The position numbers were made by a program, and so were the translations under genes. A stretch of DNA of 64,000 nucleotides from Thalassotalea agarivorans (GTDB taxonomy: Bacteria; Pseudomonadota; Gammaproteobacteria; Enterobacterales; Alteromonadaceae): NCBI RefSeq assembly GCF_030295955.1, contig NZ_AP027363.1, positions 1,922,001-1,986,000 of the forward strand. Reading direction: 5' to 3'. Positions 1 through 7,477 of the stretch are shown in pieces (within the stretch, counting starts at the first letter, position 1; the number at the start of each line of letters is the position of its first letter). The notes beneath the pieces were generated by a model. That model had not been told where the DNA came from. It saw only the letters and a list, made by a program, of their open reading frames with translations, and did no database searches.

Positions 1-1361
1 TTTACTACCCGCTGTGGCATTTAGAAGTTGAAAGCTTATTAGTGTTGAAAAACAACCGAGGTGTTGAAGAGAACCGTGTTCGCCATCTAGATTACGGCGT
101 ACAGTTCAATAAAACCATGTATCAGCGTTTGATCAAAGGCGAAGACATTACCTTGTTTAGCCCGAGCGATGTGCCTGGCTTATATGATGCATTCTTTGAA
201 GACCAAGATAAATTCGACACGCTTTACAAACAGTATGAAGCGGATGACAGCATTCGTAAGAAACGTATTAAAGCGATTGAAATCTTTACCTTGTTTGCGC
301 AAGAGCGTGCAAGTACTGGCCGTATCTACTTGCAGAATGTTGACCACTGCAACACGCATAGCCCGTTCAACCCAGAAGTGGCCCCTATTCGTCAAAGTAA
401 CCTTTGTTTAGAAATAGCGCTACCAACTAAGCCGCTGAAGGATGTTAACGATCCTGATGGTGAAATTGCACTGTGTACGCTTTCAGCGTTTAACTTAGGC
501 GCAATTGAGAGCTTAGACGAACTAGAAGGTTTAGCTGATTTAGCGGTGCGTGCATTAGATAGCTTGCTTGATTATCAAGACTACCCAGTACCCGCTGCAC
601 ATACCGCTACAATGGGACGCAGAACGTTAGGTATAGGTGTCATTAACTACGCCTACTATCTCGCTAAAAATGGTGTGTACTACTCAAATGGCAGTGCCAA
701 CAACTTAACGCACAGAACGTTTGAAGCCATTCAATACTACTTGATGAAAGCGTCAAACGAATTGGCAAAAGAAATGGGCCCTTGCCCACTGTTTAATGAA
801 ACACGTTTATCACAAGGTCTTTTACCTGTAGATACATACAAGAAAGAGATCGACAAAATTACTGGTGAACCATTACATCTTGACTGGGAAGGCTTAAGAG
901 CCAGCATTAAAGAGCATGGTATTCGTAACTCTACGGTATCGGCGCTAATGCCATCTGAGACCTCCTCCCAAATTTCAAATGCAACGAATGGTATTGAGCC
1001 ACCGCGCGGTCATATTAGTGTAAAAGCTAGTAAAGACGGTGTGTTAAAGCAGGTTGTTCCTGAGTACAAAAAGTTAAAAGACAACTATGAGTTACTTTGG
1101 AATATCCCTTCTAACGACGGCTATTTAGAGCTTGTTGGTATTATGCAAAAGTTTGTTGACCAAACAATTTCTGCAAACACCAACTACGACCCAGCCAAGT
1201 TTGAAGGCGGTAAAGTACCGGTGAAACAAATTCTAAAAGATATTCTTAAAGCATATAAGCTAGGTGTAAAAACCTTGTATTACCATAATACTCGCGATGG
1301 TGCTGACGATAGCCAAACAGACATCGATGATGGCTGTGAAGGCGGTGCTTGTAAGATATAA
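1..1361 (+). CDS. nrdA: Class Ia ribonucleoside-diphosphate reductase alpha subunit, 3' part
   Basis: This is the C-terminal part of the large subunit of aerobic ribonucleotide reductase, which reduces NDPs to dNDPs in the cytoplasm. The reading frame is already open at base 3 and reads WHLEVESLLVLKNNRG, so the gene begins outside the window and an apparent GTG at 42 is only an internal valine codon. The protein ends in DDGCEGGACKI, the mobile C-terminal tail with the redox-active C-x4-C pair that takes electrons from thioredoxin or glutaredoxin. A conserved PSETSSQISNATNGIEP segment, typical of NrdA, is also visible. The gene is followed 49 bp downstream by nrdB, with a terminator-like hairpin between them. 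Confidence 0.97.
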   Translation, partial: YYPLWHLEVESLLVLKNNRGVEENRVRHLDYGVQFNKTMYQRLIKGEDITLFSPSDVPGLYDAFFEDQDKFDTLYKQYEADDSIRKKRIKAIEIFTLFAQERASTGRIYLQNVDHCNTHSPFNPEVAPIRQSNLCLEIALPTKPLKDVNDPDGEIALCTLSAFNLGAIESLDELEGLADLAVRALDSLLDYQDYPVPAAHTATMGRRTLGIGVINYAYYLAKNGVYYSNGSANNLTHRTFEAIQYYLMKASNELAKEMGPCPLFNETRLSQGLLPVDTYKKEIDKITGEPLHLDWEGLRASIKEHGIRNSTVSALMPSETSSQISNATNGIEPPRGHISVKASKDGVLKQVVPEYKKLKDNYELLWNIPSNDGYLELVGIMQKFVDQTISANTNYDPAKFEGGKVPVKQILKDILKAYKLGVKTLYYHNTRDGADDSQTDIDDGCEGGACKI

Positions 1362-1373
1362 CTAACGCATACG

Positions 1374-1399
1374 AAAAGCTGCACTAGGTGCAGCTTTTT
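1374..1399 (+). terminator. Terminator-like hairpin between nrdA and nrdB
   Basis: The stem GCTGCAC/GTGCAGC is extended by an outer A-tract/T-tract, has a very short loop, and is followed by TTTTT. It has the form of an intrinsic terminator but sits 12 bp after the nrdA stop and just before the nrdB ribosome-binding site (CAGGAGC). It may partly terminate transcription, or stabilise or process the mRNA so that nrdA and nrdB levels differ. The function is inferred from form only. Confidence 0.55.
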
Positions 1400-1410
1400 C
1401 AGGAGCAAAA

Positions 1411-2541
1411 ATGACATATACAACGTTTAATCAAACCGCTAATGACGCGCTTAAAGAACCGATGTTTTTTGGCCAAAGCGTTAATGTTAGCCGTTACGAC
1501 CAACAAAAATTTAGTAACTTTGAACGTTTGATCGAGAAACAATTATCCTTCTTTTGGCGTCCAGAGGAAGTTGACGTATCTAAGGATAGAGCTGACTGGC
1601 AGAGCTTAACGCCGTCAGAGCAGCACATTTTTATTTCAAACCTAAAATATCAAACACTGCTTGATTCAATGGCGGCGCGTTCAGTTAATGCTGTGTTACT
1701 GCCTTTGGTTTCTTTACCTGAATTAGAAACGTGGATTGAAACATGGGCGTTTAGTGAAACAATTCATTCACGCTCTTATACCCATATTTTGAGAAACTTG
1801 TTTTCTGATCCAAGTGAAGTGTTTGATGATATCGTCGTCAACCCGGCAATCTTAAATCGCGCTAGCAGCATTGCTAAGTATTTTGACCAAGTTATTTTGG
1901 CCACTCAGCTTTTCCAAACACAAGGCGAAGGCAGTTATGAGATTAATGGCGAAATAGTTGAAGTGTCTGAGCGCAAGCTAAAAGAGTTACTTTACCTCGC
2001 CATATGCAGTGTTAATGCCCTAGAAGCGATTCGTTTTTACGTGAGCTTTGCTTGTTCATTTGCCTTTGCGGAGCGTGAATTGCTTGAAGGTAACGCGAAA
2101 ATTATCAAGTTGATCGCACGTGACGAAGCCTTGCATCTAACGGGCACACAAACCATTCTTAACTTGTGGCGCAATGGTCAAGATGACGATGAAATGACTC
2201 AGATTTCACAGCAACTTGCCGAGCAAGGTAAGCAGGTCTTTTTAGATGTTGTAGAACAAGAAAAAGAATGGGCTGAATATTTGTTTAAAGACGGTTCAAT
2301 GATTGGTTTGAACGCTGAAATCTTAAAGCAATACATTGAGTATATTTCTAATCAACGTATGGCAGCGATTGGTTTTGACGCGCCGTTTGATGTTAAAGCG
2401 AACCCACTACCATGGATTAACGCTTACCTTTCAAGTGACAACGTTCAAGTTGCACCACAAGAAACTGAGATTTCGAGCTACCTAGTAGGTCAAGTAGACT
2501 CTAGTGTATCGAGTGACGACTTTGATGACTTCGATCTCTAG
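1411..2541 (+). CDS. nrdB: Class Ia ribonucleotide reductase beta subunit (radical-generating)
   Basis: This 376-residue protein houses the diiron-tyrosyl radical that starts catalysis in NrdA. The radical tyrosine lies in [10 protein letters not shown] (the Y122 region of E. coli NrdB). Helical segments with Glu/His iron ligands are present, for example the SETIHS and [11 protein letters not shown] motifs. The tail is acidic and ends in DDFDDFDL, as expected for the peptide that docks on NrdA. A ribosome-binding site CAGGAGC lies about 8 bases before the ATG. The length matches the NrdB family. It lies between nrdA and the yfaE-like ferredoxin, the usual arrangement in gammaproteobacteria. 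Confidence 0.97.
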   Translation: MTYTTFNQTANDALKEPMFFGQSVNVSRYDQQKFSNFERLIEKQLSFFWRPEEVDVSKDRADWQSLTPSEQHIFISNLKYQTLLDSMAARSVNAVLLPLVSLPELETWIETWAFSETIHSRSYTHILRNLFSDPSEVFDDIVVNPAILNRASSIAKYFDQVILATQLFQTQGEGSYEINGEIVEVSERKLKELLYLAICSVNALEAIRFYVSFACSFAFAERELLEGNAKIIKLIARDEALHLTGTQTILNLWRNGQDDDEMTQISQQLAEQGKQVFLDVVEQEKEWAEYLFKDGSMIGLNAEILKQYIEYISNQRMAAIGFDAPFDVKANPLPWINAYLSSDNVQVAPQETEISSYLVGQVDSSVSSDDFDDFDL

Positions 2542-2580
2542 TCGTTTCACATTTCGCTTCATGCGCTAAGGATATAGCGC

Positions 2581-2880
2581 ATGGAGCTTCCTACTTCTTC
2601 AGCCAAGGATGCGCAAAAAGATGAGCGCAAAGCCGTTGTTATCGACGGTCAAAAAATCCCTTTTACCCCAGAAGATAAAACCCTCCTAGTTGCACTAGAA
2701 AAACACAAAATTGACGCGCCTTATCACTGCCGCGATGGCTTTTGTGGCGTATGTCGCGCAACCTTGAAACGTGGGCAAGTCGCCTACCCTAATGGCGAAC
2801 CGCTCGCTTATGTTGGTGAAGGTGAAATATTGCCTTGTTGCTGCATACCCGTTACCCATATCGAAATCGAAATAGAGTAG
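2581..2880 (+). CDS. yfaE: YfaE-type 2Fe-2S ferredoxin (RNR diferric cofactor maintenance)
   Basis: A 99-residue plant-type ferredoxin. The cluster ligands are visible as CRDGFCGVC (C-x4-C-x2-C) plus a later cysteine in the cluster ILPCCCIP. Its position directly after nrdB matches E. coli yfaE, whose product supplies electrons to rebuild the diferric-tyrosyl cofactor of NrdB. It carries about 25 extra N-terminal residues, charged and low in complexity (KDAQKDERK), compared with the shortest family members, so a later start is possible; AAGGA lies 8 bases before the chosen ATG. The stop codon TAG is also the last three bases of the repeat unit that follows. Confidence 0.9.
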   Translation: MELPTSSAKDAQKDERKAVVIDGQKIPFTPEDKTLLVALEKHKIDAPYHCRDGFCGVCRATLKRGQVAYPNGEPLAYVGEGEILPCCCIPVTHIEIEIE

Positions 2881-2957
2881 CCCTTAGCCCTTAGCCCTTA
2901 GCCCTTAGCCCTTAGCCCTTAGCCCTTAGCCCTTAGCCCTTAGCCCTTAGCCCTTAG
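2881..2957. repeat. Heptanucleotide tandem array, 11 perfect copies of CCCTTAG
   Basis: Eleven uninterrupted copies of CCCTTAG (77 bp) start at the base after the ferredoxin stop codon, itself TAG, and end at 2957. The copies are identical, which suggests recent expansion by slipped-strand replication. The rest of the gap to 3061 is A+T-rich and probably holds the promoter of the next gene. Confidence 0.95.
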
Positions 2958-3061
2958 CATTGTGTTTAAAATAACACGTGAAAACACAAGATTTCCTCTT
3001 TTACCTCCCTTAGTATCAGTGTATATTGTATATCAATTGAATATTTACGCTTGGATGTAAC

Positions 3062-4279
3062 ATGACAATAGGTGTTGGTGGCTCAACTGCAGAGCAAGAA
3101 TTAGCTAAATTAACTGATATGACCGCAGGGATCTCTCCCATTTCTGCACAGGAATTCAACGCACGCATTGAAAAGGCGCAAGCCTTGATGACAAAACATG
3201 ATATTGCCGCAACCTATATCAATGCAGGTACTAATTTGTATTACTTTACCGGTACTAAGTGGTACGCAAGTGAACGCATGGTTGGCGCGATCATTCCTCA
3301 GCAGGGCAAGATTGAATATATTGCACCTTATTTTGAAGTAAATACCCTCAATCAATATATGACGATTAAAGGCGAAGTAAATGCATGGCAAGAACACGAA
3401 AGCCCTTATTTACTGTTTATCAACGCGCTGCAAAACATGGGCATTAGCGAAGGAAAAATAGCGTTAGATGAATCAACTGCATTTTTCATTGCAAATGGTA
3501 TCAATGAACACGCGTCACAATACCAGTTGGTCGACGCAAAACCTGTGACAGCAGGCTGCAGAACACAAAAGTCAGACGCTGAAATAGCCCTCCTTCAGCG
3601 CGCAAAAGATATGACATTAGAAGTACATAAAGCGGCAGCCCGTATTTTGCGCGAAGGTATTAGTACGCAAGAAGTTACACAGTTTATCAACGAAGCACAT
3701 AAGCGCGTGGGCGCAAGTGCAGGTTCTTATTTTTGTATTGTACTGTTTGGTGAAGACTCTTCTTATCCGCATGGCGTAGCAAACCCAAAAACACTCGAAA
3801 AAAATGAGGTGGTGTTAATCGATACAGGTTGTCAGTTAGAAGGATATAACTCTGATATTACTCGTACCTATGTATTTGGCGAGCCTAACCAGCGACAACG
3901 TGATATGTGGCAAGTTGAAAAAGATGCGCAAGCGGCGGCGTTTTCAGCGGCACAAATTGGCGTTCCATGTGGCGACGTAGACGTAGCCGCCCGTAATCTT
4001 CTAGCGGAGCGTGGCATGGGGCCAGACTATCAAACACCAGGTTGCCCTCACCGTACGGGACACGGTATCGGCCTAGATATTCACGAGTGGCCTTATTTAG
4101 TGCGCAGTGACAGAACACCTTTGGCTAAAGGGATGTCCTTTTCAAATGAACCGATGCTCGTTTTGCCGGGCGAGTTTGGTATTCGTTTAGAAGATCATTT
4201 TTATATGACGGACAACGGCCCTAAGTGGTTTACTGAGCCTTCACATTCCATTGACGATCCGTTTGGTTATGAAGCGTAG
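3062..4279 (+). CDS. M24 family metallopeptidase (Xaa-Pro dipeptidase/aminopeptidase type)
   Basis: A 405-residue two-domain 'pita-bread' metallopeptidase. An N-terminal creatinase-like domain (about residues 30-165) precedes the catalytic domain. Dinuclear metal ligands can be seen: Asp254 in VLIDTGCQ, Asp265 in YNSDITRT, His in HGIGLDIHE, Glu in SNEPM and Glu in IRLEDHF. It probably removes proline-containing N-terminal residues or splits X-Pro dipeptides in the cytoplasm; there is no signal peptide. It stands alone between two short repeat tracts and has its own terminator. The exact substrate cannot be told from sequence. Confidence 0.88.
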   Translation: MTIGVGGSTAEQELAKLTDMTAGISPISAQEFNARIEKAQALMTKHDIAATYINAGTNLYYFTGTKWYASERMVGAIIPQQGKIEYIAPYFEVNTLNQYMTIKGEVNAWQEHESPYLLFINALQNMGISEGKIALDESTAFFIANGINEHASQYQLVDAKPVTAGCRTQKSDAEIALLQRAKDMTLEVHKAAARILREGISTQEVTQFINEAHKRVGASAGSYFCIVLFGEDSSYPHGVANPKTLEKNEVVLIDTGCQLEGYNSDITRTYVFGEPNQRQRDMWQVEKDAQAAAFSAAQIGVPCGDVDVAARNLLAERGMGPDYQTPGCPHRTGHGIGLDIHEWPYLVRSDRTPLAKGMSFSNEPMLVLPGEFGIRLEDHFYMTDNGPKWFTEPSHSIDDPFGYEA

Positions 4280-4290
4280 CACGAGCAACA

Positions 4291-4314
4291 GGCTTTAGGG
4301 CTTTAGGGCTTTAG
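4291..4314. repeat. Octanucleotide tandem repeat, 3 copies of GGCTTTAG
   Basis: Three perfect copies of GGCTTTAG, followed by a degenerate GACTTAG, lie 11 bp after the stop of the M24 peptidase gene. They resemble, in base content and on the opposite strand, the CCCTTAG array at 2881-2957, so the peptidase gene is flanked on both sides by related short repeats. Confidence 0.75.
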
Positions 4315-4323
4315 GACTTAGAG

Positions 4324-4355
4324 AAGTCGGTTGTTGAATATCAACCGACTTTTTA
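4324..4355 (+). terminator. Intrinsic terminator after the M24 peptidase gene
   Basis: The stem AAGTCGGTTG / CAACCGACTT, with an 8-base loop, is followed directly by a T-run (ACTTTTTAATTTT). It lies 45 bp after the peptidase stop codon and is oriented to stop plus-strand transcription before yciB. Confidence 0.85.
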
Positions 4356-4434
4356 ATTTTAATGAGTTTGCCGCTTTCATCTCCCCTTTCCCTCCTATAC
4401 AATCAAACCACTTTGAATAAACAAGAGCCTTCAA

Positions 4435-4989
4435 ATGGAAGCATTATTAGAGTTTTTGCCACTCATTATTTTCTTTGTGGTATATAAATTTGTTGATATT
4501 TATTGGGCAACTGCCGCGTTAATTGTCTGCTCAGCACTTCAAGTGCTTTATTTTGTTGTTAGAAAGCAACCTGTTCCTAAAAAACATTTGGTGTTGTTTG
4601 GGCTAATGGCTGGCTTTGGTGGCTTAACCATCTTTTTGCAAAACGATTTGTTTTTAAAATGGAAGGTGACCATCGTCTATCTTCTGTTCGCCGCAGCACT
4701 TTTAATATATGACAAAGTTCTGAACCAAAATTTACTCAAGAAAATCCTAGAAGAAGCGTTTGATGCACCGCAACAAGTTTGGCGAAAGCTTAATTATGCT
4801 TGGGTGGGCTATTTCCTATTTTTCGCTGGCTCAAATATCTATGTCGCTTACAACTTCGACCAAGAAACCTGGGTACAATACAAAGTGTTCGGTTTAACCA
4901 TACTCATGTTTGTCGGTTTAATCTTTACTATCGTTAATCTATACAAATACATTCGTCCAGAAGAAGAATCTTCAGAAAACAAGGAATAA
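4435..4989 (+). CDS. yciB: Inner-membrane septation protein A (YciB)
   Basis: A 184-residue integral membrane protein with about five hydrophobic segments and a charged tail ([11 protein letters not shown]). The N-terminal [16 protein letters not shown], the internal RKQPVPKKH and the NLYKYIRP near the end are typical of YciB/IspA. In enteric bacteria and Shigella this inner-membrane protein influences cell-envelope synthesis and septation; its mechanism is not settled. The stop is two bases before the yciI start, so the two genes are surely cotranscribed, as in many gammaproteobacteria. Confidence 0.93.
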   Translation: MEALLEFLPLIIFFVVYKFVDIYWATAALIVCSALQVLYFVVRKQPVPKKHLVLFGLMAGFGGLTIFLQNDLFLKWKVTIVYLLFAAALLIYDKVLNQNLLKKILEEAFDAPQQVWRKLNYAWVGYFLFFAGSNIYVAYNFDQETWVQYKVFGLTILMFVGLIFTIVNLYKYIRPEEESSENKE

Positions 4990-4991
4990 TC

Positions 4992-5294
4992 ATGCTTTAC
5001 GTAATTTTTAGCCAAGACGTAGAAGATAGTTTGGCACTGCGTATGACAGTAAGAGATAAACACATCGCTCGCTTAAAAGATCTGCAAGCACAAGGGCGTT
5101 TATTAGTTGCTGGTCCCTGCCCTGCAATTGACGCGGAAAACCCTGGCGATGCAGGCTTTACCGGCTCTGTAGTTATTGCGGAATTTGATTCCCTTGAAAG
5201 TGCACAATCCTGGGCGGACGCCGACCCTTACATTGAAGCAGGTGTTTATCAGCACGTTATCGTAAAACCTTATAAGAAGGTATTACCTGCTTAA
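4992..5294 (+). CDS. yciI: YciI family protein
   Basis: A 100-residue cytoplasmic protein with the ferredoxin-like (dimeric alpha/beta barrel) YciI fold. Characteristic stretches are the N-terminal MLYVIFSQD, the [10 protein letters not shown] segment and the C-terminal [12 protein letters not shown]. The conserved His-Asp pair proposed as catalytic is represented by His24 in [12 protein letters not shown] and the Asp of DPY. No biochemical role is established for enteric YciI. It is translationally close to yciB. Confidence 0.93.
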   Translation: MLYVIFSQDVEDSLALRMTVRDKHIARLKDLQAQGRLLVAGPCPAIDAENPGDAGFTGSVVIAEFDSLESAQSWADADPYIEAGVYQHVIVKPYKKVLPA

Positions 5295-5307
5295 GATTGA
5301 GCTAATA

Positions 5308-5365
5308 TTGAAGAGAGTAAAATTACATATTTTTTATTGAGAATAATGCTAATCACTCTCTTCAA
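5308..5365. repeat. 11-bp perfect inverted repeat with 36-base loop
   Basis: TTGAAGAGAGT at 5308-5318 is the exact reverse complement of ACTCTCTTCAA at 5355-5365. It fills the gap between the convergent yciI and sugar dehydrogenase genes and could act as a bidirectional transcription stop or mRNA 3' stabiliser. No T-run follows directly, so it is not a standard terminator. Confidence 0.6.
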
Positions 5366-5407
5366 CAAACACCATTTGTGTCTATAACAAATCAGCAACT
5401 TACAAAA

Positions 5408-6592
5408 TTAATTATCCGCTGAAATCAGCTGCAAAGTTGCATCCTTGCCGTCTCCTAATACCGCTATACTCGAATCTTGTGTGATGTATACGTCTCTCAA
5501 ACGTCCTGACACTTCAGGAAACACATGTGTTTGGGTAAGCGCTTTGCTGTCTAAATCAACCGCATAAAGCTTTTTGTCAACTAAGGTGGTAATTAATACA
5601 TGTCGTTTCAGCGCGGGGAATTGCTGCTGAACAGAGCCATAGTATGCCATGCCCGAAGGCGCTATTGATGGTGTCCAGTCAATAACGGGTTTTTCCATGC
5701 CCTGATAGTCTGTAAATGGTGAAATTCTCGCTTGTGAATAGTCTTTACCATAGGTAATTACCGGCCATCCGTAATTTTTGCCTGCACTAATATAGTTTAA
5801 CTCGTCTCCGCCAGCTGGACCGTGTTCATGACTCACAATCATTTTACTATCGTAGTCATACACTAAGCCTTGAGTATTGCGATGCCCCAAAGAATAAACA
5901 GCTTGCGCCGCTTTATTCTGCTCATTTTCGAAAGGATTATCTTCTGGAATGCTGCCATCGGCGTTAATTCTTAACAGCTTACCTAGCTGGCTTGTCAGCA
6001 CTTGCGCTTGCTCTCTAAAATCAAAACCGTCGCCACTACTAAACAGTAAACTTCCGTCAGGCAGAAACAGTGCTCTTCCCGCATAATGTTGTGGCGTATT
6101 TTTATCCGTGGCAACTTTATACACAATTGTCGGCGAAGAAAATTTATCTCCATCAAATACCGCTTTGGCAATCACTAAGCGATTAGCCGCTAGTTCCCCT
6201 TGCGCATAGGTAAAAAAGATCTCTTTTGTTTGGGCATATTGCGGTGACAATACAATATCGAGCAAACCACCCTGTCCCGCCAGATAAAGTCCGTCCAAAT
6301 CCAAATTCAAACGGGTTTGTTTTGCGCCTTTAACCAAGACCACATGGCCATCTCGTTCGGTGATAATCCATGCACCGCCTGGCAGTTGCACCATGCTCCA
6401 CGGCGACTGTAAGCCGGTTGCTATGGTTGTTACCTTGTAAGAATCTACCGGTGACTCAGCAATCGCGTTAAAAGAAAAAGCCGTGAACAAAGCAACAGCA
6501 AACCAAGGCAGGTGTTGTTTACCCTTAGCGCCTTTGATAGGGTAAGTAAAACGAACTCCTTTTAGTTGATCTAGCCATGCAATTTTTGACAC
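5408..6592 (-). CDS. Exported PQQ-dependent sugar dehydrogenase (aldose dehydrogenase, YliI-like)
   Basis: A six-bladed beta-propeller dehydrogenase of the soluble glucose dehydrogenase/YliI family, expected in the periplasm, oxidising aldoses with PQQ as cofactor. Family motifs seen are SPWSMVQLPGG, HYAGRALFLPDG, LGHRNTQGLVYD and EHGPAGGDELN, with the catalytic-type His in the YAGR and EHGPAGG regions. A hydrophobic stretch followed by FNAIAES forms a signal peptide, unusually after about 25 polar residues. I choose GTG at 6592 because GGAGGAAGG lies 3-11 bases upstream; an ATG at 6607 would put that Shine-Dalgarno inside the gene. The 5' end overlaps a divergent gene by 16 bp. Whether the host makes PQQ is not visible here. 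Confidence 0.87.
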   Translation of the reverse strand: MSKIAWLDQLKGVRFTYPIKGAKGKQHLPWFAVALFTAFSFNAIAESPVDSYKVTTIATGLQSPWSMVQLPGGAWIITERDGHVVLVKGAKQTRLNLDLDGLYLAGQGGLLDIVLSPQYAQTKEIFFTYAQGELAANRLVIAKAVFDGDKFSSPTIVYKVATDKNTPQHYAGRALFLPDGSLLFSSGDGFDFREQAQVLTSQLGKLLRINADGSIPEDNPFENEQNKAAQAVYSLGHRNTQGLVYDYDSKMIVSHEHGPAGGDELNYISAGKNYGWPVITYGKDYSQARISPFTDYQGMEKPVIDWTPSIAPSGMAYYGSVQQQFPALKRHVLITTLVDKKLYAVDLDSKALTQTHVFPEVSGRLRDVYITQDSSIAVLGDGKDATLQLISADN

Positions 6593-7017
6593 GTTACCTT
6601 CCTCCATTTTTAGTTTCTTGGTTATTAACGTTTACATTAGCTAGCTTGTTCCATAGCCAATATGTTGTCAATCAATTGGTGAAAGTAGGTGTCGTTGTGG
6701 GCATTAACGACAGGTTAAGTTTAACCTTTGAAGATTGGCTAGGGCTTTTACCAACCTATGGCGTAATTATCGCTATTGCTTGTCTTATCGCCTTTTTGGT
6801 TGCCAGCCTGCTTGCAAAAAAACTAACGCATTATCGCATCTCGCTGCACGTGCTAGCAGGAGTCGTTGCCTTTACCTTAGTATTACTGGCCATCGAATCA
6901 TTAATGAACATTCACATAATTGCCGGTGCTCGCGGCTGGGGCTTTTACGCGCAGTTAATTGCCGGCGCTACCGGTGGCTATGTATTCGCCCGCTTAAGTC
7001 AAACGGCAAAGGATTAA
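6577..7017 (+). CDS. Predicted membrane protein of unknown function
   Basis: A 146-residue protein with about four transmembrane helices: SWLLTFTLASLF, YGVIIAIACLIAFLVASLL, LHVLAGVVAFTLVLLAI and a final glycine-rich GAGARG-like region. I recognise a conserved hypothetical protein type of marine gammaproteobacteria (the ADRLS-like plus LLGLLPTYGVII pattern) but no function. No Shine-Dalgarno is evident before ATG 6577; a TTG at 6586 would also be possible. The start overlaps the divergent sugar dehydrogenase gene. Confidence 0.78.
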   Translation: MQFLTRYLPPFLVSWLLTFTLASLFHSQYVVNQLVKVGVVVGINDRLSLTFEDWLGLLPTYGVIIAIACLIAFLVASLLAKKLTHYRISLHVLAGVVAFTLVLLAIESLMNIHIIAGARGWGFYAQLIAGATGGYVFARLSQTAKD

Positions 7018-7289
7018 AACACTTTGTAGCCAAGGCCATGAACACCAACGCAACGCAGAACATAACCTATCTTAAATAGACCCGCGAATAGTATTGTCGC
7101 GATATGAGCAAAAATTTGCGTATGAAGCGTAAAGTGCTGTTCAAATTGAAAGGTAACCATCAAACATATCAATGCGATAGAAAACGATACGATCATCGTC
7201 CAATTACCGCCAATAATGCATTTTTGAAAGTTTAACTGTGAGTTATCGTAGCCTTGGGTGTTTGCTAATACAAAGTTTGTGTACATCAT
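7014..7289 (-). CDS. Small conserved membrane protein, function unknown
   Basis: A 91-residue protein with two hydrophobic segments (TMIVSFSIALICLMVTF and IFAHIATILFAGLFKIGYV), separated by a His-rich connector (FEQHFTLHTQ), and a tail with GVHGLGYKVF. The codon pattern and the well-formed two-helix layout support a real gene rather than a chance frame. It is convergent with the previous gene, overlapping by 4 bp, and divergent from norR. An adjacent ATG codon (7286) is an equal choice of start. Confidence 0.65.
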   Translation of the reverse strand: MMYTNFVLANTQGYDNSQLNFQKCIIGGNWTMIVSFSIALICLMVTFQFEQHFTLHTQIFAHIATILFAGLFKIGYVLRCVGVHGLGYKVF

Positions 7290-7407
7290 TATTCCAACTA
7301 AAATTTTTGTCTGCTTTGTATAATCAAGAACAGTGCCAAAACTTTAAGTTATTGATATAAAACAAAAACACAAAATAAAGCCAGCAAAATATGTCAATTA
7401 GACACAC

Positions 7408-7435
7408 TTGATAACCGAGTCATAAAGACTACAAT
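7408..7435 (+). promoter_or_regulatory. Predicted sigma-70 promoter of norR
   Basis: TTGATA at 7408-7413 and TACAAT at 7430-7435 with a 16-base spacer make a good vegetative promoter. The expected transcription start lies about 35 bases before the norR ATG. No sigma-54 (GG-N10-GC) element was evident here, consistent with a regulator gene made constitutively. Confidence 0.6.
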
Positions 7436-7477
7436 AAGTCATTATGAACTGGTTTTGCGATATGAATAGGTGTCGAA

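Noticed and set aside
42-1361. GTG at 42 as the start of nrdA
   Set aside because: The same frame is open to the left edge with conserved NrdA sequence, so the gene is cut by the window edge.
2881-2957. Possible telomere-like or CRISPR-like array
   Set aside because: The 7-base unit has no spacers, so it is not CRISPR. It is internal to a chromosome segment, and CCCTTAG is not a standard telomere repeat.
5336-5358. Fur-box-like sequence GAGAATAATGCTAATCA
   Set aside because: Only the first hexamer fits the GATAAT array, and the site lies between two gene 3' ends where an operator makes little sense.
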